Shown: positions 17,132 through 26,230, counted from the first letter of the stretch. The stretch: 64,000 nucleotides of DNA from Methanomassiliicoccales archaeon (GCA_026394375.1 JAPKYJ010000026.1:1-64000); one strand, 5' to 3'. The notes: generated by a model not told the origin, from the letters alone. Program-made: numbers and translations.

Positions 17132-17638
17132 ATGAACACCGCTTCAGATTCCGAGCAGAAGGTCAGCTTCTGCATTCATTGCGGAGAATATCTTCCATCT
17201 GATGCGACTCAATGTCCGAAATGCGGGCGTGCGATCGGAGGGGGACCAGCGCGGGGTCCGGCCCCCAGACCCTCTGGTTTCTTGGCCTCCGCTTCGGTGG
17301 GAGGCTGGTTGTTCATCCTCTCTGGGCTGGACGGGATCCTGAGCACGATCTACCTCTACGCCTCGGTCGACCAACTAATAGCCAGCCTCATGACCTCTGG
17401 CCTCTATTCGTACGAGGAATGGAGGGCGGCAGCGCTGGCGGTGATCGCCCTTCTGGGGTTCTGCAGTCTCATGTCCCTGATGGCAGGCTACTTCGCTCTC
17501 AAGAGAAGGCATTTCCGCCTCGTGGCCTTAGGCGGGTTCTTCTCCCTCTTCACCCTCGGCCTATTCGTCTTCGAGGGGTCCTTCTTCGGGCTCCTCGGGC
17601 TGGTGGCGGTCTTCCGCTCTAGGCGCGAGTTCCACTGA
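17132..17638 (+). CDS. Zinc-ribbon membrane protein
   Basis: A 168-residue protein with an N-terminal zinc ribbon (CIHCGEYLPSDATQCPKCG, residues 14-32) joined by a Gly/Pro/Arg linker to three or four hydrophobic segments at roughly 55-80, 97-120 and 128-160. This zinc-ribbon plus membrane layout is common in Thermoplasmata and other archaea, usually without known function. It ends 2 bases before the convergent stop of the RPA-associated gene. Confidence 0.7.
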   Translation: MNTASDSEQKVSFCIHCGEYLPSDATQCPKCGRAIGGGPARGPAPRPSGFLASASVGGWLFILSGLDGILSTIYLYASVDQLIASLMTSGLYSYEEWRAAALAVIALLGFCSLMSLMAGYFALKRRHFRLVALGGFFSLFTLGLFVFEGSFFGLLGLVAVFRSRREFH

Positions 17639-17640
17639 CC

Positions 17641-18543
17641 TCAGATGCGCTTCATCTTGCCCAGGACCGGTTCGTAGATCATGCCTTTGTCCATGAGGGA
17701 GTTGGTGATCTCCTCCAGCTCGGTCTTGTCGATACCGGCCTTCTTCACTTCGTCCACCACCTCATCCCAGGACGCTCCTTTGCCGGAGCGGTCCAGGGCG
17801 GTTATGGTGGCGAGCACCTTCTCCTCCTTGTCCTCCTCGGCCTTCGCCTCTTTTTCATCATCCTCGATCTCTTCCGCGGATTCAGCCAGCCGCTCGGGCA
17901 TCTCTCCTTCTGCCTCACCCTGGTACTCCGGCAACAGGAACTTCAGCGAGTCGACCACCATGCCCCGGTACCGTCCTAGGTCCAGGTCGGTGTAATGCGA
18001 CAAGGACCGAACCACCCCGTCGGCCAAAGCCCGGGGATAACCGAGTCTGACCAGTTCCTCAAGGTTCGGAGCCTCCATCTCCGTGGCGGCGCCGATGGCA
18101 TCGATCCTCTTCAGAGTGGATTTGCAGGTCTCCAGCACCCAGTGGTCCCTCATCCTGGCATCCACCACCGTGACCTTCTCCGGCCTGACGGAGACGTACA
18201 TCGTGCCCTCCTCCGGCGAATAGGTGCGGGTCTTGCCCACCACCGCCACGAAGGCCGGCGGGTCGATCTTGGACAAGGCCGCGGTCGCTTCTGGCTGATA
18301 CTGTCCCGAGGAAACATAGAATGTGCCAGTGGGATCTGACACCCTCGCCCGCCAAAGTGGCTCCTCCTCGGTGCCGAGGTTCTCTCTATCCGTGAGGACT
18401 CCGACGATGAACACTCGATTGATCATCGCCCCTAGGGGGGAGACGACGTAGGACGGCGCCCTTTCCCCTTCCCCCTTGATCTCCAGTCGGGAGGCGTTGT
18501 ACTCTCCGGCGAAAACCCGCCAAGCCACCTCGCGGGCGATCAC
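17641..18543 (-). CDS. RPA-associated OB-fold protein
   Basis: A 300-residue protein of the euryarchaeal RPA-associated family (COG3390-type). An OB fold at about residues 25-130 (VSPLGAMINRVFIVGVLTD, VSDPTGTFYVSSG, FVAVVGKTRTYSPEEGTMYV) is followed by a helical region, a Lys/Glu-rich linker near 215-245 and a C-terminal winged-helix-like domain (SWDEVVDEVKKAGIDKTELEE). It starts at GTG 18543, overlapping the rpa gene stop by 4 bases, so the two are coupled. It likely forms a heteromer with the RPA subunit on single-stranded DNA. Confidence 0.85.
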   Translation of the reverse strand: MIAREVAWRVFAGEYNASRLEIKGEGERAPSYVVSPLGAMINRVFIVGVLTDRENLGTEEEPLWRARVSDPTGTFYVSSGQYQPEATAALSKIDPPAFVAVVGKTRTYSPEEGTMYVSVRPEKVTVVDARMRDHWVLETCKSTLKRIDAIGAATEMEAPNLEELVRLGYPRALADGVVRSLSHYTDLDLGRYRGMVVDSLKFLLPEYQGEAEGEMPERLAESAEEIEDDEKEAKAEEDKEEKVLATITALDRSGKGASWDEVVDEVKKAGIDKTELEEITNSLMDKGMIYEPVLGKMKRI

Positions 18544-19865
18544 TGGCTAGCCTCCAGTTCGGAGAGCAGGGCAGAGGCCTCGGCCCTGACCTCGGGCACG
18601 AGGATCCTGGCCTCGGTGACGATCATCATGAGCCCGTATTCGTCGCTAGTCACATTGCCTCTGACCTCGAGCGCCTTGGCGAAAAGCCTCTGCTCGATCT
18701 GCTCCCGCGCGATCTCCGGGTTCATGGCTTCCTTGGCCTCTTTGAGCGCTTCGTCCAATCGAACGCCTACGAGCGCCTCGGTGATGTCCCGGTTCATGAC
18801 CGCGGTCAAGGCGCCGAAACCATCGTCCACCACCGCCTTGATGCGCAGGTCAGGTTGACCCTCCACCTTTGCATGGAGGCGGCACAACCCCTTCTGCACC
18901 AGTCGATTGCATTGGGGACACCGGAAGATGAGCCCGCTGCCTTTCTTGATGTCCACCACTATCCCGGAGACAAGCACGTCCACCGCCCCTCCCACCCGCT
19001 CCATCTCATCGAGGGATCGGAGTTTGGGCTTGGCCAGGTCCGCCTCCGCCAAAGCGAGAGCCTTGGTGCGCGCCACCTCCGCCCTCTCGCCGAAGTTCAG
19101 TTGGGGGATGCCGCGCCAGCTTTTGACGTAGGCACCGTGGATGGAGATGACATCGTCCTTCTTCAGGCCGAAATCGTGCCAGGCCGAGTACTGCACCTTC
19201 CCCGTCTCATCCGCGGCCATGCCCGAGAAGACGGTCTTCGGCCCGTTGGGCGTCTCCAGCTTCCTCTGCTCCGCTGAGAGCACCTTGATCACTATGTGCA
19301 CGTTGTTCATGCCCTCCTGGAGCTCAGCCACCTTGCAGATGGATGGTCCGGAGGGAGCATCCATGCCCTCGGGCAACTTGACCGAGTCCGGCTCCTCCTG
19401 CTCGATGGTCGCCCTGGTCCCCAAGTTCAATTGCGAGGAACCGTTCCACTCCTTGGTATAGGCGTTGCGGATCAGCACCGCCTCCCCCCGGTTCATCTGG
19501 AACCGTTCCGCGTCCCAGGCCGTGTAGGGCATGGTGCCCGTTTCGTCCGCCACAATGCCATAGAGGATCTGTCTGGTCTCACCGCTGGTCTCGATCTCCT
19601 TTCGGTTCACGGACAGGACCTTTACCAGCACGTCCACGCTCTGTTCCGCCGGCGTCAGGTCGTTCAGCTGCTTCCGGACCCCCCTGGTCAAAGCGTTGGG
19701 ATCCCCGCCAAGCTTGCGCACCACGCTTCTCTTCGCCGTTTCCAGCGACACGCGGTACAGGTTCAGGTACGTCTCCATCTCCTTCCAAATGTCCTTCTCG
19801 TCGACCTTGTTCCCGAGCACCCGAGAGATCTCTGCGACGTGGGGTGCGAGTTCTTCCTTTTCCAT
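18540..19865 (-). CDS. Replication protein A, single-stranded DNA binding
   Basis: A 441-residue archaeal RPA of the Rpa41/Rpa1 type. Two clear tandem OB folds share the pattern ..VKVLSVN..., G.VADETGTMPYTAW (near 110) and G.AADETGKVQYSAWHDF (near 215), each ending in a LNLG/LNFG strand. A C-terminal part holds a zinc finger (CPQCNRLVQKGLCRLH, near 315-330) and a last OB-like domain. It coats ssDNA in replication and repair. It is the first gene of the rpa-RPA-associated operon. A perfect palindrome lies in its leader (19871-19882). Confidence 0.9.
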   Translation of the reverse strand: MEKEELAPHVAEISRVLGNKVDEKDIWKEMETYLNLYRVSLETAKRSVVRKLGGDPNALTRGVRKQLNDLTPAEQSVDVLVKVLSVNRKEIETSGETRQILYGIVADETGTMPYTAWDAERFQMNRGEAVLIRNAYTKEWNGSSQLNLGTRATIEQEEPDSVKLPEGMDAPSGPSICKVAELQEGMNNVHIVIKVLSAEQRKLETPNGPKTVFSGMAADETGKVQYSAWHDFGLKKDDVISIHGAYVKSWRGIPQLNFGERAEVARTKALALAEADLAKPKLRSLDEMERVGGAVDVLVSGIVVDIKKGSGLIFRCPQCNRLVQKGLCRLHAKVEGQPDLRIKAVVDDGFGALTAVMNRDITEALVGVRLDEALKEAKEAMNPEIAREQIEQRLFAKALEVRGNVTSDEYGLMMIVTEARILVPEVRAEASALLSELEASQ

Positions 19866-19870
19866 AGGTA

Positions 19871-19882
19871 CACCTCGAGGTG
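19871..19882. promoter_or_regulatory. 12-bp palindrome in the rpa leader
   Basis: CACCTCGAGGTG, a perfect inverted repeat 6-17 bases upstream of the rpa ATG. Its GAGGTG half is also the apparent Shine-Dalgarno site. Confidence 0.4.
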
Positions 19883-19910
19883 ATTCACTGTGGGAAAGCT
19901 ATCCGGCTTG

Positions 19911-19922
19911 GCTTTAAAGGTA
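19911..19922 (-). promoter_or_regulatory. TATA-like box of the rpa operon
   Basis: On the minus strand the CTTTAAAG core lies about 45-55 bases upstream of ATG 19865, allowing a leader of roughly 20-25 bases that contains the palindrome at 19871-19882. Confidence 0.4.
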
Positions 19923-20012
19923 TTCTTACGGGCTCAGCGAAAGTGCTCCCGCCTGTTTGAAGGAGCGAACGCCTGGCCTCGAACCTAGAAAAATGCTAAG
20001 GGCCGGGGATGC

Positions 20013-20630
20013 TCACTCGGTGAAGGTCTCTCCCCGCTCGCAGTTCTCTTTCAGGTGCTTGACGATGAGTTCTCGGTTCTTGCGCAGGTGCGATTCGTAC
20101 CAGGCCTTGACCACGTCGCCGAGCCTCTTGTGCAGGTCGTTCATGTCCAGCTTGGCAAGCGGCGCATCGAACACCACGAACTGAGCGAAGATGCGCTTCC
20201 ATCCCGCGTACTTGTAGTAGTGCTCACCCTCGCAGTATTCGAAGATCGCCCTCAGGTGCGGGGTGGAGTCGACCGAGTAGTACCAGATTTTGATGGAGTC
20301 TCCCATCCTCCCCTGGTCCTGGGTCCGGTCCACTAGCTGCAGCCCATTGACGGCGGCGAAGTTGAAGCCATCTTTGAAATGCCACGCCTCAGGATAGGAC
20401 TCGTAGTTGGCGAAGACCTCGGTGGTCGGTTCCATGGTCATGTGCACGTTGGCCTTCTCGAACCGATACCATATCTTCCAGAGGTCCTCGATGAGCGCCT
20501 TGTTGATCGTGCGCTTCTGATCATTGAGCTCGGACAGGTCTTTGTGAATCTGTTCGGTCTCCCTCTCCAGTTGCGCATCGAGCTGCGCGAACCAGTCCTC
20601 GTCCTTGACTCCTTCCTTCTTAGGCGCCAT
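20013..20630 (-). CDS. Conserved-looking soluble protein, unknown
   Basis: A 205-residue hydrophilic protein. Residues 1-60 are charged and likely coiled coil (WFAQLDAQLERETEQIHKDL); the rest is mixed with many Trp/Tyr residues (IWYRFEKANVHM, YPEAWHFKDGFNF, IKIWYYSVDSTPHLR, EGEHYYKYAGW), ending in a helical tail. ATG 20630 is chosen because AGGGAACAGC precedes it and a TATA box lies 34-43 bases upstream; a 23-codon extension would start before the promoter. No family was recognised. Confidence 0.7.
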   Translation of the reverse strand: MAPKKEGVKDEDWFAQLDAQLERETEQIHKDLSELNDQKRTINKALIEDLWKIWYRFEKANVHMTMEPTTEVFANYESYPEAWHFKDGFNFAAVNGLQLVDRTQDQGRMGDSIKIWYYSVDSTPHLRAIFEYCEGEHYYKYAGWKRIFAQFVVFDAPLAKLDMNDLHKRLGDVVKAWYESHLRKNRELIVKHLKENCERGETFTE

Positions 20631-20663
20631 GCTGTTCCCTGATTGGGGACTATTCCAATCCGG

Positions 20664-20673
20664 GCATAAAAAG
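20664..20673 (-). promoter_or_regulatory. TATA box of the 20013-20630 gene
   Basis: TTTTTATG on the minus strand, about 34-43 bases before ATG 20630. It rules out the longer upstream start at 20699. Confidence 0.55.
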
Positions 20674-20811
20674 ATTGCTTCATGAGGATATTCCAGCATT
20701 TCCCGAGATTGCTTGCGGGACGAGGCGCTCGGGCGGTCCGAGGGGCGAGTAGACCGGCGCAGCCATGATTATATTGGCCATTAGGCTATACCAGTCCGAG
20801 GTCGCGTTCTC

Positions 20812-21861
20812 ATGGAGACCAAGAAAGCCCTCATCACGGGCATCACTGGTCAGGACGGTTCATACCTGGCTGAACTCCTGCTCTCAAAAGGCTATGAGGT
20901 GCATGGCATCATTCGCCGAGCGAGCACTTTCAACACCTCCCGCATCGATCATATCTATGAGGGGCCGCAAGAGCCGCACCGTCATCTGGACCTGCACTAC
21001 GGAGACCTATCCGACTCCGAGCAGCTATCCAACATAATCTACAACATCAAGCCAGAGGAGATCTACAACCTCGGAGCGCAGAGCCATGTGCGGGTGAGCT
21101 TCGATATGCCTGAGTACACAGCGAACGTCGTCGCCACCGGCACGGTCCGCATCTTGGACGCGGTCAGACGCAGCGGCAACAAGGTCCGCTTCTATCAGGC
21201 GTCGAGCAGCGAGATGTTCGGCTCGTCCCCCCCTCCACAAGGCGAGAGCACGCCTTTCGCTCCTCGCAGTCCCTACGCCTGTGCCAAGGTGTATGCATAC
21301 TGGATGACGCGCAACTATCGCGAAGGCTACCACATGTTCGCGTCCAACGGCATACTCTTCAACCACGAGTCCCCCCGCAGGGGCGAGACCTTCGTCACCC
21401 GCAAGATCACCCGGGCGATAGCGGCCATACTGGCCAAGAAGCAGGACTCGCTCTATCTGGGCAACCTCAAGGCCCGCCGGGACTGGGGGTACGCCCCGGA
21501 GTACGTGGAATGCATGTGGCGCATCCTGCAGCATGATGAGCCAGGGGACTTCGCCATCGGCACCGGAGAGGCACATTCCGTTCAGGATTTCGTGGACGCG
21601 TCCTTCGCCTATGCCGGTCTGGACTCGAAGAAGGTCATCAAGGTCGATCCCCGCTACTTCCGGCCCACGGAGGTGGAGGTGCTTATCGCCGATCCATCCA
21701 AATCCAGGAAGGTTCTGGGCTGGAAGCCGAAGGTGAGCTTCGAGGACCTGGTGAAGATCATGGTGGACGCGGACATGCGCGCTGGCGGCCTGGAGGCCAT
21801 CGGCGAAGGGGACAAGGTCCTTCGACGCAAATTCGCTCGGAAATGGTGGGGGAAGGACTAG
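20812..21861 (+). CDS. gmd: GDP-mannose 4,6-dehydratase
   Basis: A 349-residue short-chain dehydrogenase. The [15 protein letters not shown] nucleotide-binding motif is at residues 10-24, followed by [36 protein letters not shown] and the catalytic [12 protein letters not shown] (Tyr-x3-Lys). The sequence [17 protein letters not shown] is diagnostic for GMD. It converts GDP-D-mannose to GDP-4-keto-6-deoxy-mannose, the precursor of GDP-fucose, rhamnose-type and perosamine sugars. It abuts the next gene with no gap, forming a two-gene GDP-fucose operon. Confidence 0.93.
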   Translation: METKKALITGITGQDGSYLAELLLSKGYEVHGIIRRASTFNTSRIDHIYEGPQEPHRHLDLHYGDLSDSEQLSNIIYNIKPEEIYNLGAQSHVRVSFDMPEYTANVVATGTVRILDAVRRSGNKVRFYQASSSEMFGSSPPPQGESTPFAPRSPYACAKVYAYWMTRNYREGYHMFASNGILFNHESPRRGETFVTRKITRAIAAILAKKQDSLYLGNLKARRDWGYAPEYVECMWRILQHDEPGDFAIGTGEAHSVQDFVDASFAYAGLDSKKVIKVDPRYFRPTEVEVLIADPSKSRKVLGWKPKVSFEDLVKIMVDADMRAGGLEAIGEGDKVLRRKFARKWWGKD

Positions 21862-22806
21862 ATGTCCTACTTCGAAGGAAAGAGGATCGTGGTGACTGGA
21901 GGCGCGGGCTTCCTCGGCCGCCACGTAGTGACCCAGCTGAAGAGCAGAGGGGTCAAGGAGAAGGACATCCTGGTACCACGCAGCTCCCGTCTGGACCTGC
22001 GTCGGTGGGAAGATTGCACCAAGGTATGCCAGGAAGCGGACGTGGTCATCCACCTGGCCGCCCGGGTGGGGGGGATAGGTTTCAACCGCCGCAATCCGGC
22101 CACCCTCTTCTACGACAACGCCATCATGGGCATCCAGCTGATGGAAGCGGCCAGGCAGGCCAAGGTGCTCAAGTACATCGCCGTGGCCACGGTCTGCTCG
22201 TATCCCAAGTTCACCCCCATCCCTTTCAAAGAAGAGGATATCTGGAACGGCTATCCAGAGGAGACGAACGCCCCTTATGGCATCGCTAAGAAGAATCAGT
22301 TCGTGCAGGCCGACACCTACAGAAGGCAGTACGGTCTGAACGCCGTCGTTCTGGTCCCGGTCAATCTCTACGGCCCCTGGGACAATTTCGACCTGGAGGA
22401 TTCGCACGTCATCCCCGCCCTGGTACGGAAGATGGTCGAGGCCCGCCAGGCGAAGGCGCCGACGGTCGAGCTCTGGGGCACCGGCAGCGCCTCGCGGGAG
22501 TTCCTCTACGTGGAGGATGCTGCGGAAGGCATCGTGCTGGCTGCGGAGAGATACAACTCTTCCGAGCCGGTCAACCTGGGAACGGGGAAGGAGATCAAGA
22601 TCCGTGAGCTGGCGGAGCTCATCCAGCATCTCACAGGGTACGAGGGTAAGATCGTGTGGGACCCTACCAAGCCGGACGGACAACCGCGCCGCTGCCTGGA
22701 CGTGAGCAAGGCCCGGGAGCGCTTCGGCTTCGAGGCCAGGACGCCCTTCGAGGACGGTCTGAGGAGCACCATAGCTTGGTTCGAAGAGCATTATCCAGGC
22801 CGTTAG
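21862..22806 (+). CDS. fcl: GDP-L-fucose synthase-like epimerase/reductase
   Basis: A 314-residue extended SDR enzyme: VTGGAGFLGRHV at residues 11-22, HLAARVGGIGFNRRNPA, catalytic YGIAKK (Tyr-x3-Lys), and VPVNLYGPWDNFDLEDSHVI, which matches GDP-fucose synthases. It would epimerise C3/C5 and reduce C4 of the Gmd product to give GDP-L-fucose. It begins directly after the gmd stop. A GT10 fucosyltransferase lies 9 kb downstream, supporting this assignment over a general epimerase. Confidence 0.88.
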   Translation: MSYFEGKRIVVTGGAGFLGRHVVTQLKSRGVKEKDILVPRSSRLDLRRWEDCTKVCQEADVVIHLAARVGGIGFNRRNPATLFYDNAIMGIQLMEAARQAKVLKYIAVATVCSYPKFTPIPFKEEDIWNGYPEETNAPYGIAKKNQFVQADTYRRQYGLNAVVLVPVNLYGPWDNFDLEDSHVIPALVRKMVEARQAKAPTVELWGTGSASREFLYVEDAAEGIVLAAERYNSSEPVNLGTGKEIKIRELAELIQHLTGYEGKIVWDPTKPDGQPRRCLDVSKARERFGFEARTPFEDGLRSTIAWFEEHYPGR

Positions 22807-22872
22807 GTTCAGGGGGATTCAGCCGGCAAAGGGCAAATCATTTTAGGCCTCGCTCGGCATCGGGAGGGGCAT

Positions 22873-23385
22873 ATGGACCTCATCAGCGAGCTGATGAACT
22901 TTCTCACCCAGATATCAGCCAATCCGCTGGAGTACTCCATAGTCCTCTATGTCTACAGCATCCTGGCGGCCGTCATCCTGCCCATCCCGGTGGAGTTCGG
23001 GCTGTTCCTGAGCGCTTCGGTGAGCATCATCATCAAAGCGCTCATTCTAGGAGCGGGGAAAGCCACCGGCAGCATACTGGTCTTCTATCTGGGTGTCAAG
23101 GTCGAGGGTCCAGTCCGTTCCTGGTCCAGGCGATTCCGCTGGTTCAAGTGGCTGGTGGACAAGATGGAGTGGCTGGTGAACAAGCTGAGTTATGTGGGGC
23201 TCTACATCATCCTCAGCATACCGCTGATGGTGGACACGGTACCGGTGTACCTGTTCTCCATATTCAACAAGGAGGGCAAGACCCTGCAGCTGCGCTACTT
23301 CGCCCTGGCCAATTTCCTGGCCGGGTTCACCCGGGCCATGATAGTGTTCACCGTCTTCGAGATCATGGGCATCAAGCTGCTGTAA
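22873..23385 (+). CDS. Membrane protein resembling DedA/VTT or small export families
   Basis: A 170-residue protein with four or five hydrophobic segments. The stretch ILPIPVEFGLFLSASVSII and the following GAGKATGSILVFYLG resemble the re-entrant Pro-containing loops and the G..LG...Y..G pattern of VTT/DedA-like membrane proteins. A basic amphipathic loop (RSWSRRFRWFKWLVDKMEW) follows. Function unknown; a role in lipid or envelope handling would fit the family. It sits between the GDP-fucose genes and purP. Confidence 0.55.
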   Translation: MDLISELMNFLTQISANPLEYSIVLYVYSILAAVILPIPVEFGLFLSASVSIIIKALILGAGKATGSILVFYLGVKVEGPVRSWSRRFRWFKWLVDKMEWLVNKLSYVGLYIILSIPLMVDTVPVYLFSIFNKEGKTLQLRYFALANFLAGFTRAMIVFTVFEIMGIKLL

Positions 23386-23433
23386 GCCCTGGCTCAGCAT
23401 GGCACTGGGGCGGTATCCAGGCGTACCGTAGAA

Positions 23434-23443
23434 AAATATTTAT
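23434..23443 (+). promoter_or_regulatory. TATA box of purP
   Basis: AAATATTTAT 22-31 bases before ATG 23465, spacing that predicts a leaderless purP-nep1 transcript. Confidence 0.65.
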
Positions 23444-23464
23444 GCGACATGCGAATACAACGCT

Positions 23465-24535
23465 ATGGTTCAGAAGAAAACCATTCTCAAGATTCTCTCG
23501 GAGTACGACCCCGATGAGATAACTATCGCCACCCTCTGCTCCCACTCGTCCCTGCAGATCTTCAACGGGGCCAGGAAGGAGGGTTTCCACACTCTAGGAA
23601 TAGCCATCTCGCAGAACACCCGCTTCTACGAAGCCTTCCCCTTGGGCAAGCCGGACGAGATCATGGTGCTTGCCAACTTCCAGGAGATGCTGGACAAGGC
23701 CGACGAGCTCATTTCCAAGAACGTCATCGTCATCCCCCACGGCTCTTTCGTCGAGTATCTGGGAGCGAAGAACTTCGAGAAGATGGCCGTGCCCACTTTC
23801 GGGAACCGGTCCGTGCTTTCCTGGGAATCGGACCGGGAGAAGATGCGGGATTGGCTGATCTCCGCAGGCATTGACATGCCGGACAAGATCGACGATGCCA
23901 AGAAGATCGATCGGCCAGTGCTCGTGAAATACCACGGTGCCAAAGGCGGTCGAGGCTTCTTCATCGCCAAGGACTATCCCGAGTTCAAGATGGGGATCGA
24001 TGCGTCCCAACCATACACCATACAGGAATACATCCTGGGCACCAGGTACTACCTGCATTTCTTCTATTCGCCCATCAAGGATTCAGGCTACAAGGTGCTG
24101 GACGGTTCTCTCGAGCTGCTCTCCATGGACCGCCGGGACGAGAGCAACATCGATGAGCTGTATAAGTTGGGCTCCTCGGAGGAGCTCAAGCGCCTGGGCT
24201 ATTTCCCCACGTTCGTGGTCACAGGCAACGTGCCCGTGGTCCTGCGCGAATCCCTCCTCCCGAAGGTGTTCGAGATGGGTGAGCGGGTGGTGAAGCGTTC
24301 CGAGGAGCTCTTCGGCGGCATGATCGGGCCGTTCTGCCTGGAGTCCATCGTCACCGACAAGCTGCAGTTCAAGGTGTTCGAGATCTCCTCGCGCATCGTG
24401 GCCGGCTCAAACCCATTCGTTTCAGGATCGCCCTACTCCGACCTGATCGAGCCAGAGATGTCGACCGGACGGCGCATCTCGCGCGAGATCAAGCTCGGTC
24501 TGGAGCAGGACAAACTGGACCGGATCATTTCATGA
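23465..24535 (+). CDS. purP: AICAR formate ligase PurP
   Basis: A 356-residue ATP-grasp enzyme of archaeal purine synthesis: 5-formaminoimidazole-4-carboxamide ribonucleotide synthetase, which uses formate and ATP in place of folate. It shows IATLCSHSSLQIFNGARKEG, IPHGSFVEYLG, the ATP-grasp segment VLVKYHGAKGGRGFFIAKDY, the tag YTIQEYILGTRYYLHFFYSP, and the C-terminal FEISSRIVAGSNPF, all typical of PurP. A TATA box sits just upstream. Its stop overlaps the nep1 start by 4 bases. Confidence 0.93.
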   Translation: MVQKKTILKILSEYDPDEITIATLCSHSSLQIFNGARKEGFHTLGIAISQNTRFYEAFPLGKPDEIMVLANFQEMLDKADELISKNVIVIPHGSFVEYLGAKNFEKMAVPTFGNRSVLSWESDREKMRDWLISAGIDMPDKIDDAKKIDRPVLVKYHGAKGGRGFFIAKDYPEFKMGIDASQPYTIQEYILGTRYYLHFFYSPIKDSGYKVLDGSLELLSMDRRDESNIDELYKLGSSEELKRLGYFPTFVVTGNVPVVLRESLLPKVFEMGERVVKRSEELFGGMIGPFCLESIVTDKLQFKVFEISSRIVAGSNPFVSGSPYSDLIEPEMSTGRRISREIKLGLEQDKLDRIIS

Positions 24536-25155
24536 TCCATGTGATCCTGGCTGAGGCCGAGGTCGAGCTTCTTCCTTCAACCGTTAAGGGGAGGCTACCG
24601 GGCGTCCACATCTTGGACTCCTTTCTGGACAGAGATCTGGTCCGCTCTTTTCCCGATCCAGAAAGAAGAGGACGAGCCGACGTCGCGCACAGTGCCCTGG
24701 TGCTGCTCCTCAGTTCAGAGCAGTTCGAGCACGGCCACCTGCGGGTCTGGTTGCACACTCGTGGGGACGAGGTCATAGAGATCGGACCGAGGGCGCAGGT
24801 CCAGCCGAACTACCTCGATTTCCTGGTCTCATTGAGCGCTCTCTACGATAAGGGTGCGCTGGGGGAAGGAGAGGCCAAGTGGAGCATTGAAAGGCATACG
24901 ACCTTGGACCATTTGCTTTCTCGCTTGGCCGTGGACGCGGTCCTGCTCCTCTCCCCGCGCGGCGAGCGGATTCCATTGGAGGCGCTTCTGAACGAGTTGC
25001 ACCATATGGACCTAGCGATTGTCGTAGGTGCATTTCCAGAGGGAGATTTCCCAAAGGACACCTACTCATTGGCAGACCACGTTGTTTCGTTGTCGGAGAA
25101 GGAGATGACCGTGCCCAGTGTGATCTGCGAACTGCTGAGCAGCCTGCGCCACTGA
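24532..25155 (+). CDS. nep1: rRNA small subunit pseudouridine N1-methyltransferase Nep1
   Basis: A 207-residue SPOUT-class methyltransferase of the Nep1/Emg1 family. It begins with the ILAEAEVELLP strand, then LDSFLDRD, RGRADVAHSALVLLLSS, and LRVWLHTRGDEVIEIGP, the family core; the C-terminal half contains the SAM-binding knot (VVGAFPEGDFPKDTY). In archaea it methylates a pseudouridine near the 16S decoding site. ATG overlaps the purP stop. The sequence is somewhat divergent, so the call relies on the two central motifs and length. Confidence 0.75.
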   Translation: MIHVILAEAEVELLPSTVKGRLPGVHILDSFLDRDLVRSFPDPERRGRADVAHSALVLLLSSEQFEHGHLRVWLHTRGDEVIEIGPRAQVQPNYLDFLVSLSALYDKGALGEGEAKWSIERHTTLDHLLSRLAVDAVLLLSPRGERIPLEALLNELHHMDLAIVVGAFPEGDFPKDTYSLADHVVSLSEKEMTVPSVICELLSSLRH

Positions 25156-25158
25156 CCT

Positions 25159-26067
25159 CTACCAGCCGCGCTCTTGCAGACGCTGCTCCGGTTTGATGGT
25201 GGAGATATCGATGCCTCGCATCGCTTCCCCCAGGCCGCGAGACACCTCGGCCAGGACGCTCGGGTCGTCGAAGTTCGTGACCGCCTCTACTATGGCTCGA
25301 GCCCTTGGCCCCGGATCGTCGGACTTGAATATCGCCGAACCGACGAAGACGCCGTCGGACCCGAGCTGCATCATCATGGCCGCGTCGGCCGGGGTGGCTA
25401 TGCCACCAGCAGCGAAGTTGATGACCGGCAGGCGCTGCAATTCCGCCACCTCTCTGACCAGATGGACTGGGGCTTCGATCTTCCGGGCGATGGCGTTCAT
25501 CTCCTCTTGGTCCTTGCCCTTGAGCTCGCGCACCTGGGACATGATGGCACGCTGGTGCCTTACCGCCTCCACCACGTTGCCAGTGCCCGCCTCGCCTTTG
25601 GTGCGGATCATGGCCGCACCCTCCTCGATTCGCCGCAGCGCCTCGCCCAGATCGCGCGCCCCGCAAACGAAGGGCACCTTGAACTTGGTCTTGTCCACGT
25701 GATAGAAGGGGTCCGCAGGAGTGAGAACCTCGGACTCGTCGATCATATCCGCTCCGAGAGCTTGCAGTATCTGCGCCTCCACGAAGTGGCCGATGCGGCA
25801 CTTGGCCATGACCGGGATGGTGACCGCTTCCATGATCTCCTGGATCTTGACCGGGTCGGCCATTCGGGCCACGCCACCCTGTGCTCTGATATCCGCAGGC
25901 ACGCGTTCCAGAGCCATGACGGCCACCGCGCCAGCATCCTCCGCGATGCCTGCCTGTTCCGCGTTGGTGACGTCCATGACCACCCCTCCTTGTTGCATCT
26001 TGGCGAATCCACGCTTCACCAGTTCGGTCCCGAAACGAAGCTTGGTCATGTCCAACTCGAATGGCAC
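25159..26067 (-). CDS. pdxS: Pyridoxal 5'-phosphate synthase, lyase subunit PdxS
   Basis: A 302-residue TIM-barrel enzyme that makes pyridoxal phosphate from ribose 5-phosphate, glyceraldehyde 3-phosphate and ammonia. Conserved parts are [22 protein letters not shown] at the N-terminus, [20 protein letters not shown], the active-site Lys in [30 protein letters not shown] and [16 protein letters not shown]. It starts at GTG 26067, 36 bases after a TATA box. No pdxT glutaminase gene is adjacent, so ammonia supply must come from elsewhere or from free ammonia. Confidence 0.95.
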   Translation of the reverse strand: MPFELDMTKLRFGTELVKRGFAKMQQGGVVMDVTNAEQAGIAEDAGAVAVMALERVPADIRAQGGVARMADPVKIQEIMEAVTIPVMAKCRIGHFVEAQILQALGADMIDESEVLTPADPFYHVDKTKFKVPFVCGARDLGEALRRIEEGAAMIRTKGEAGTGNVVEAVRHQRAIMSQVRELKGKDQEEMNAIARKIEAPVHLVREVAELQRLPVINFAAGGIATPADAAMMMQLGSDGVFVGSAIFKSDDPGPRARAIVEAVTNFDDPSVLAEVSRGLGEAMRGIDISTIKPEQRLQERGW

Positions 26068-26098
26068 TTAACTCACCGACACGCTCTAATGGCCACCT

Positions 26099-26106
26099 CT
26101 TATATG
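26099..26106 (-). promoter_or_regulatory. TATA box of pdxS
   Basis: CATATAAG on the minus strand, about 32-39 bases before the GTG start of pdxS. Confidence 0.5.
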
Positions 26107-26123
26107 AATTTTGACATGAAATG

Positions 26124-26153
26124 ACCATAAAGCGACTACAATGCACCATAAAG
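26124..26153. repeat. Direct repeat between pdxS and the aminotransferase
   Basis: ACCATAAAG occurs at 26124-26132 and 26145-26153, exactly 21 bases apart, about two helical turns. Both copies lie just upstream of the pdxS TATA box. They may be a paired binding site for a regulator. Confidence 0.4.
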
Positions 26154-26230
26154 TACAGTAGGTGCGGTCCATGACATTATCTTGAACGAGCCCAAAACGG
26201 TAAAATAACCTTCGCCCTTATCGTGGCCTG

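Noticed and set aside
20631-20699. 23-codon extension of the 20013-20630 gene
   Set aside because: It would include the apparent TATA box of the gene.
21025-22791. Very long minus-strand frame of 588 codons opposite gmd and fcl
   Set aside because: It is a shadow of two well-recognised plus-strand genes; high GC leaves the antisense frame open and it resembles no protein family.
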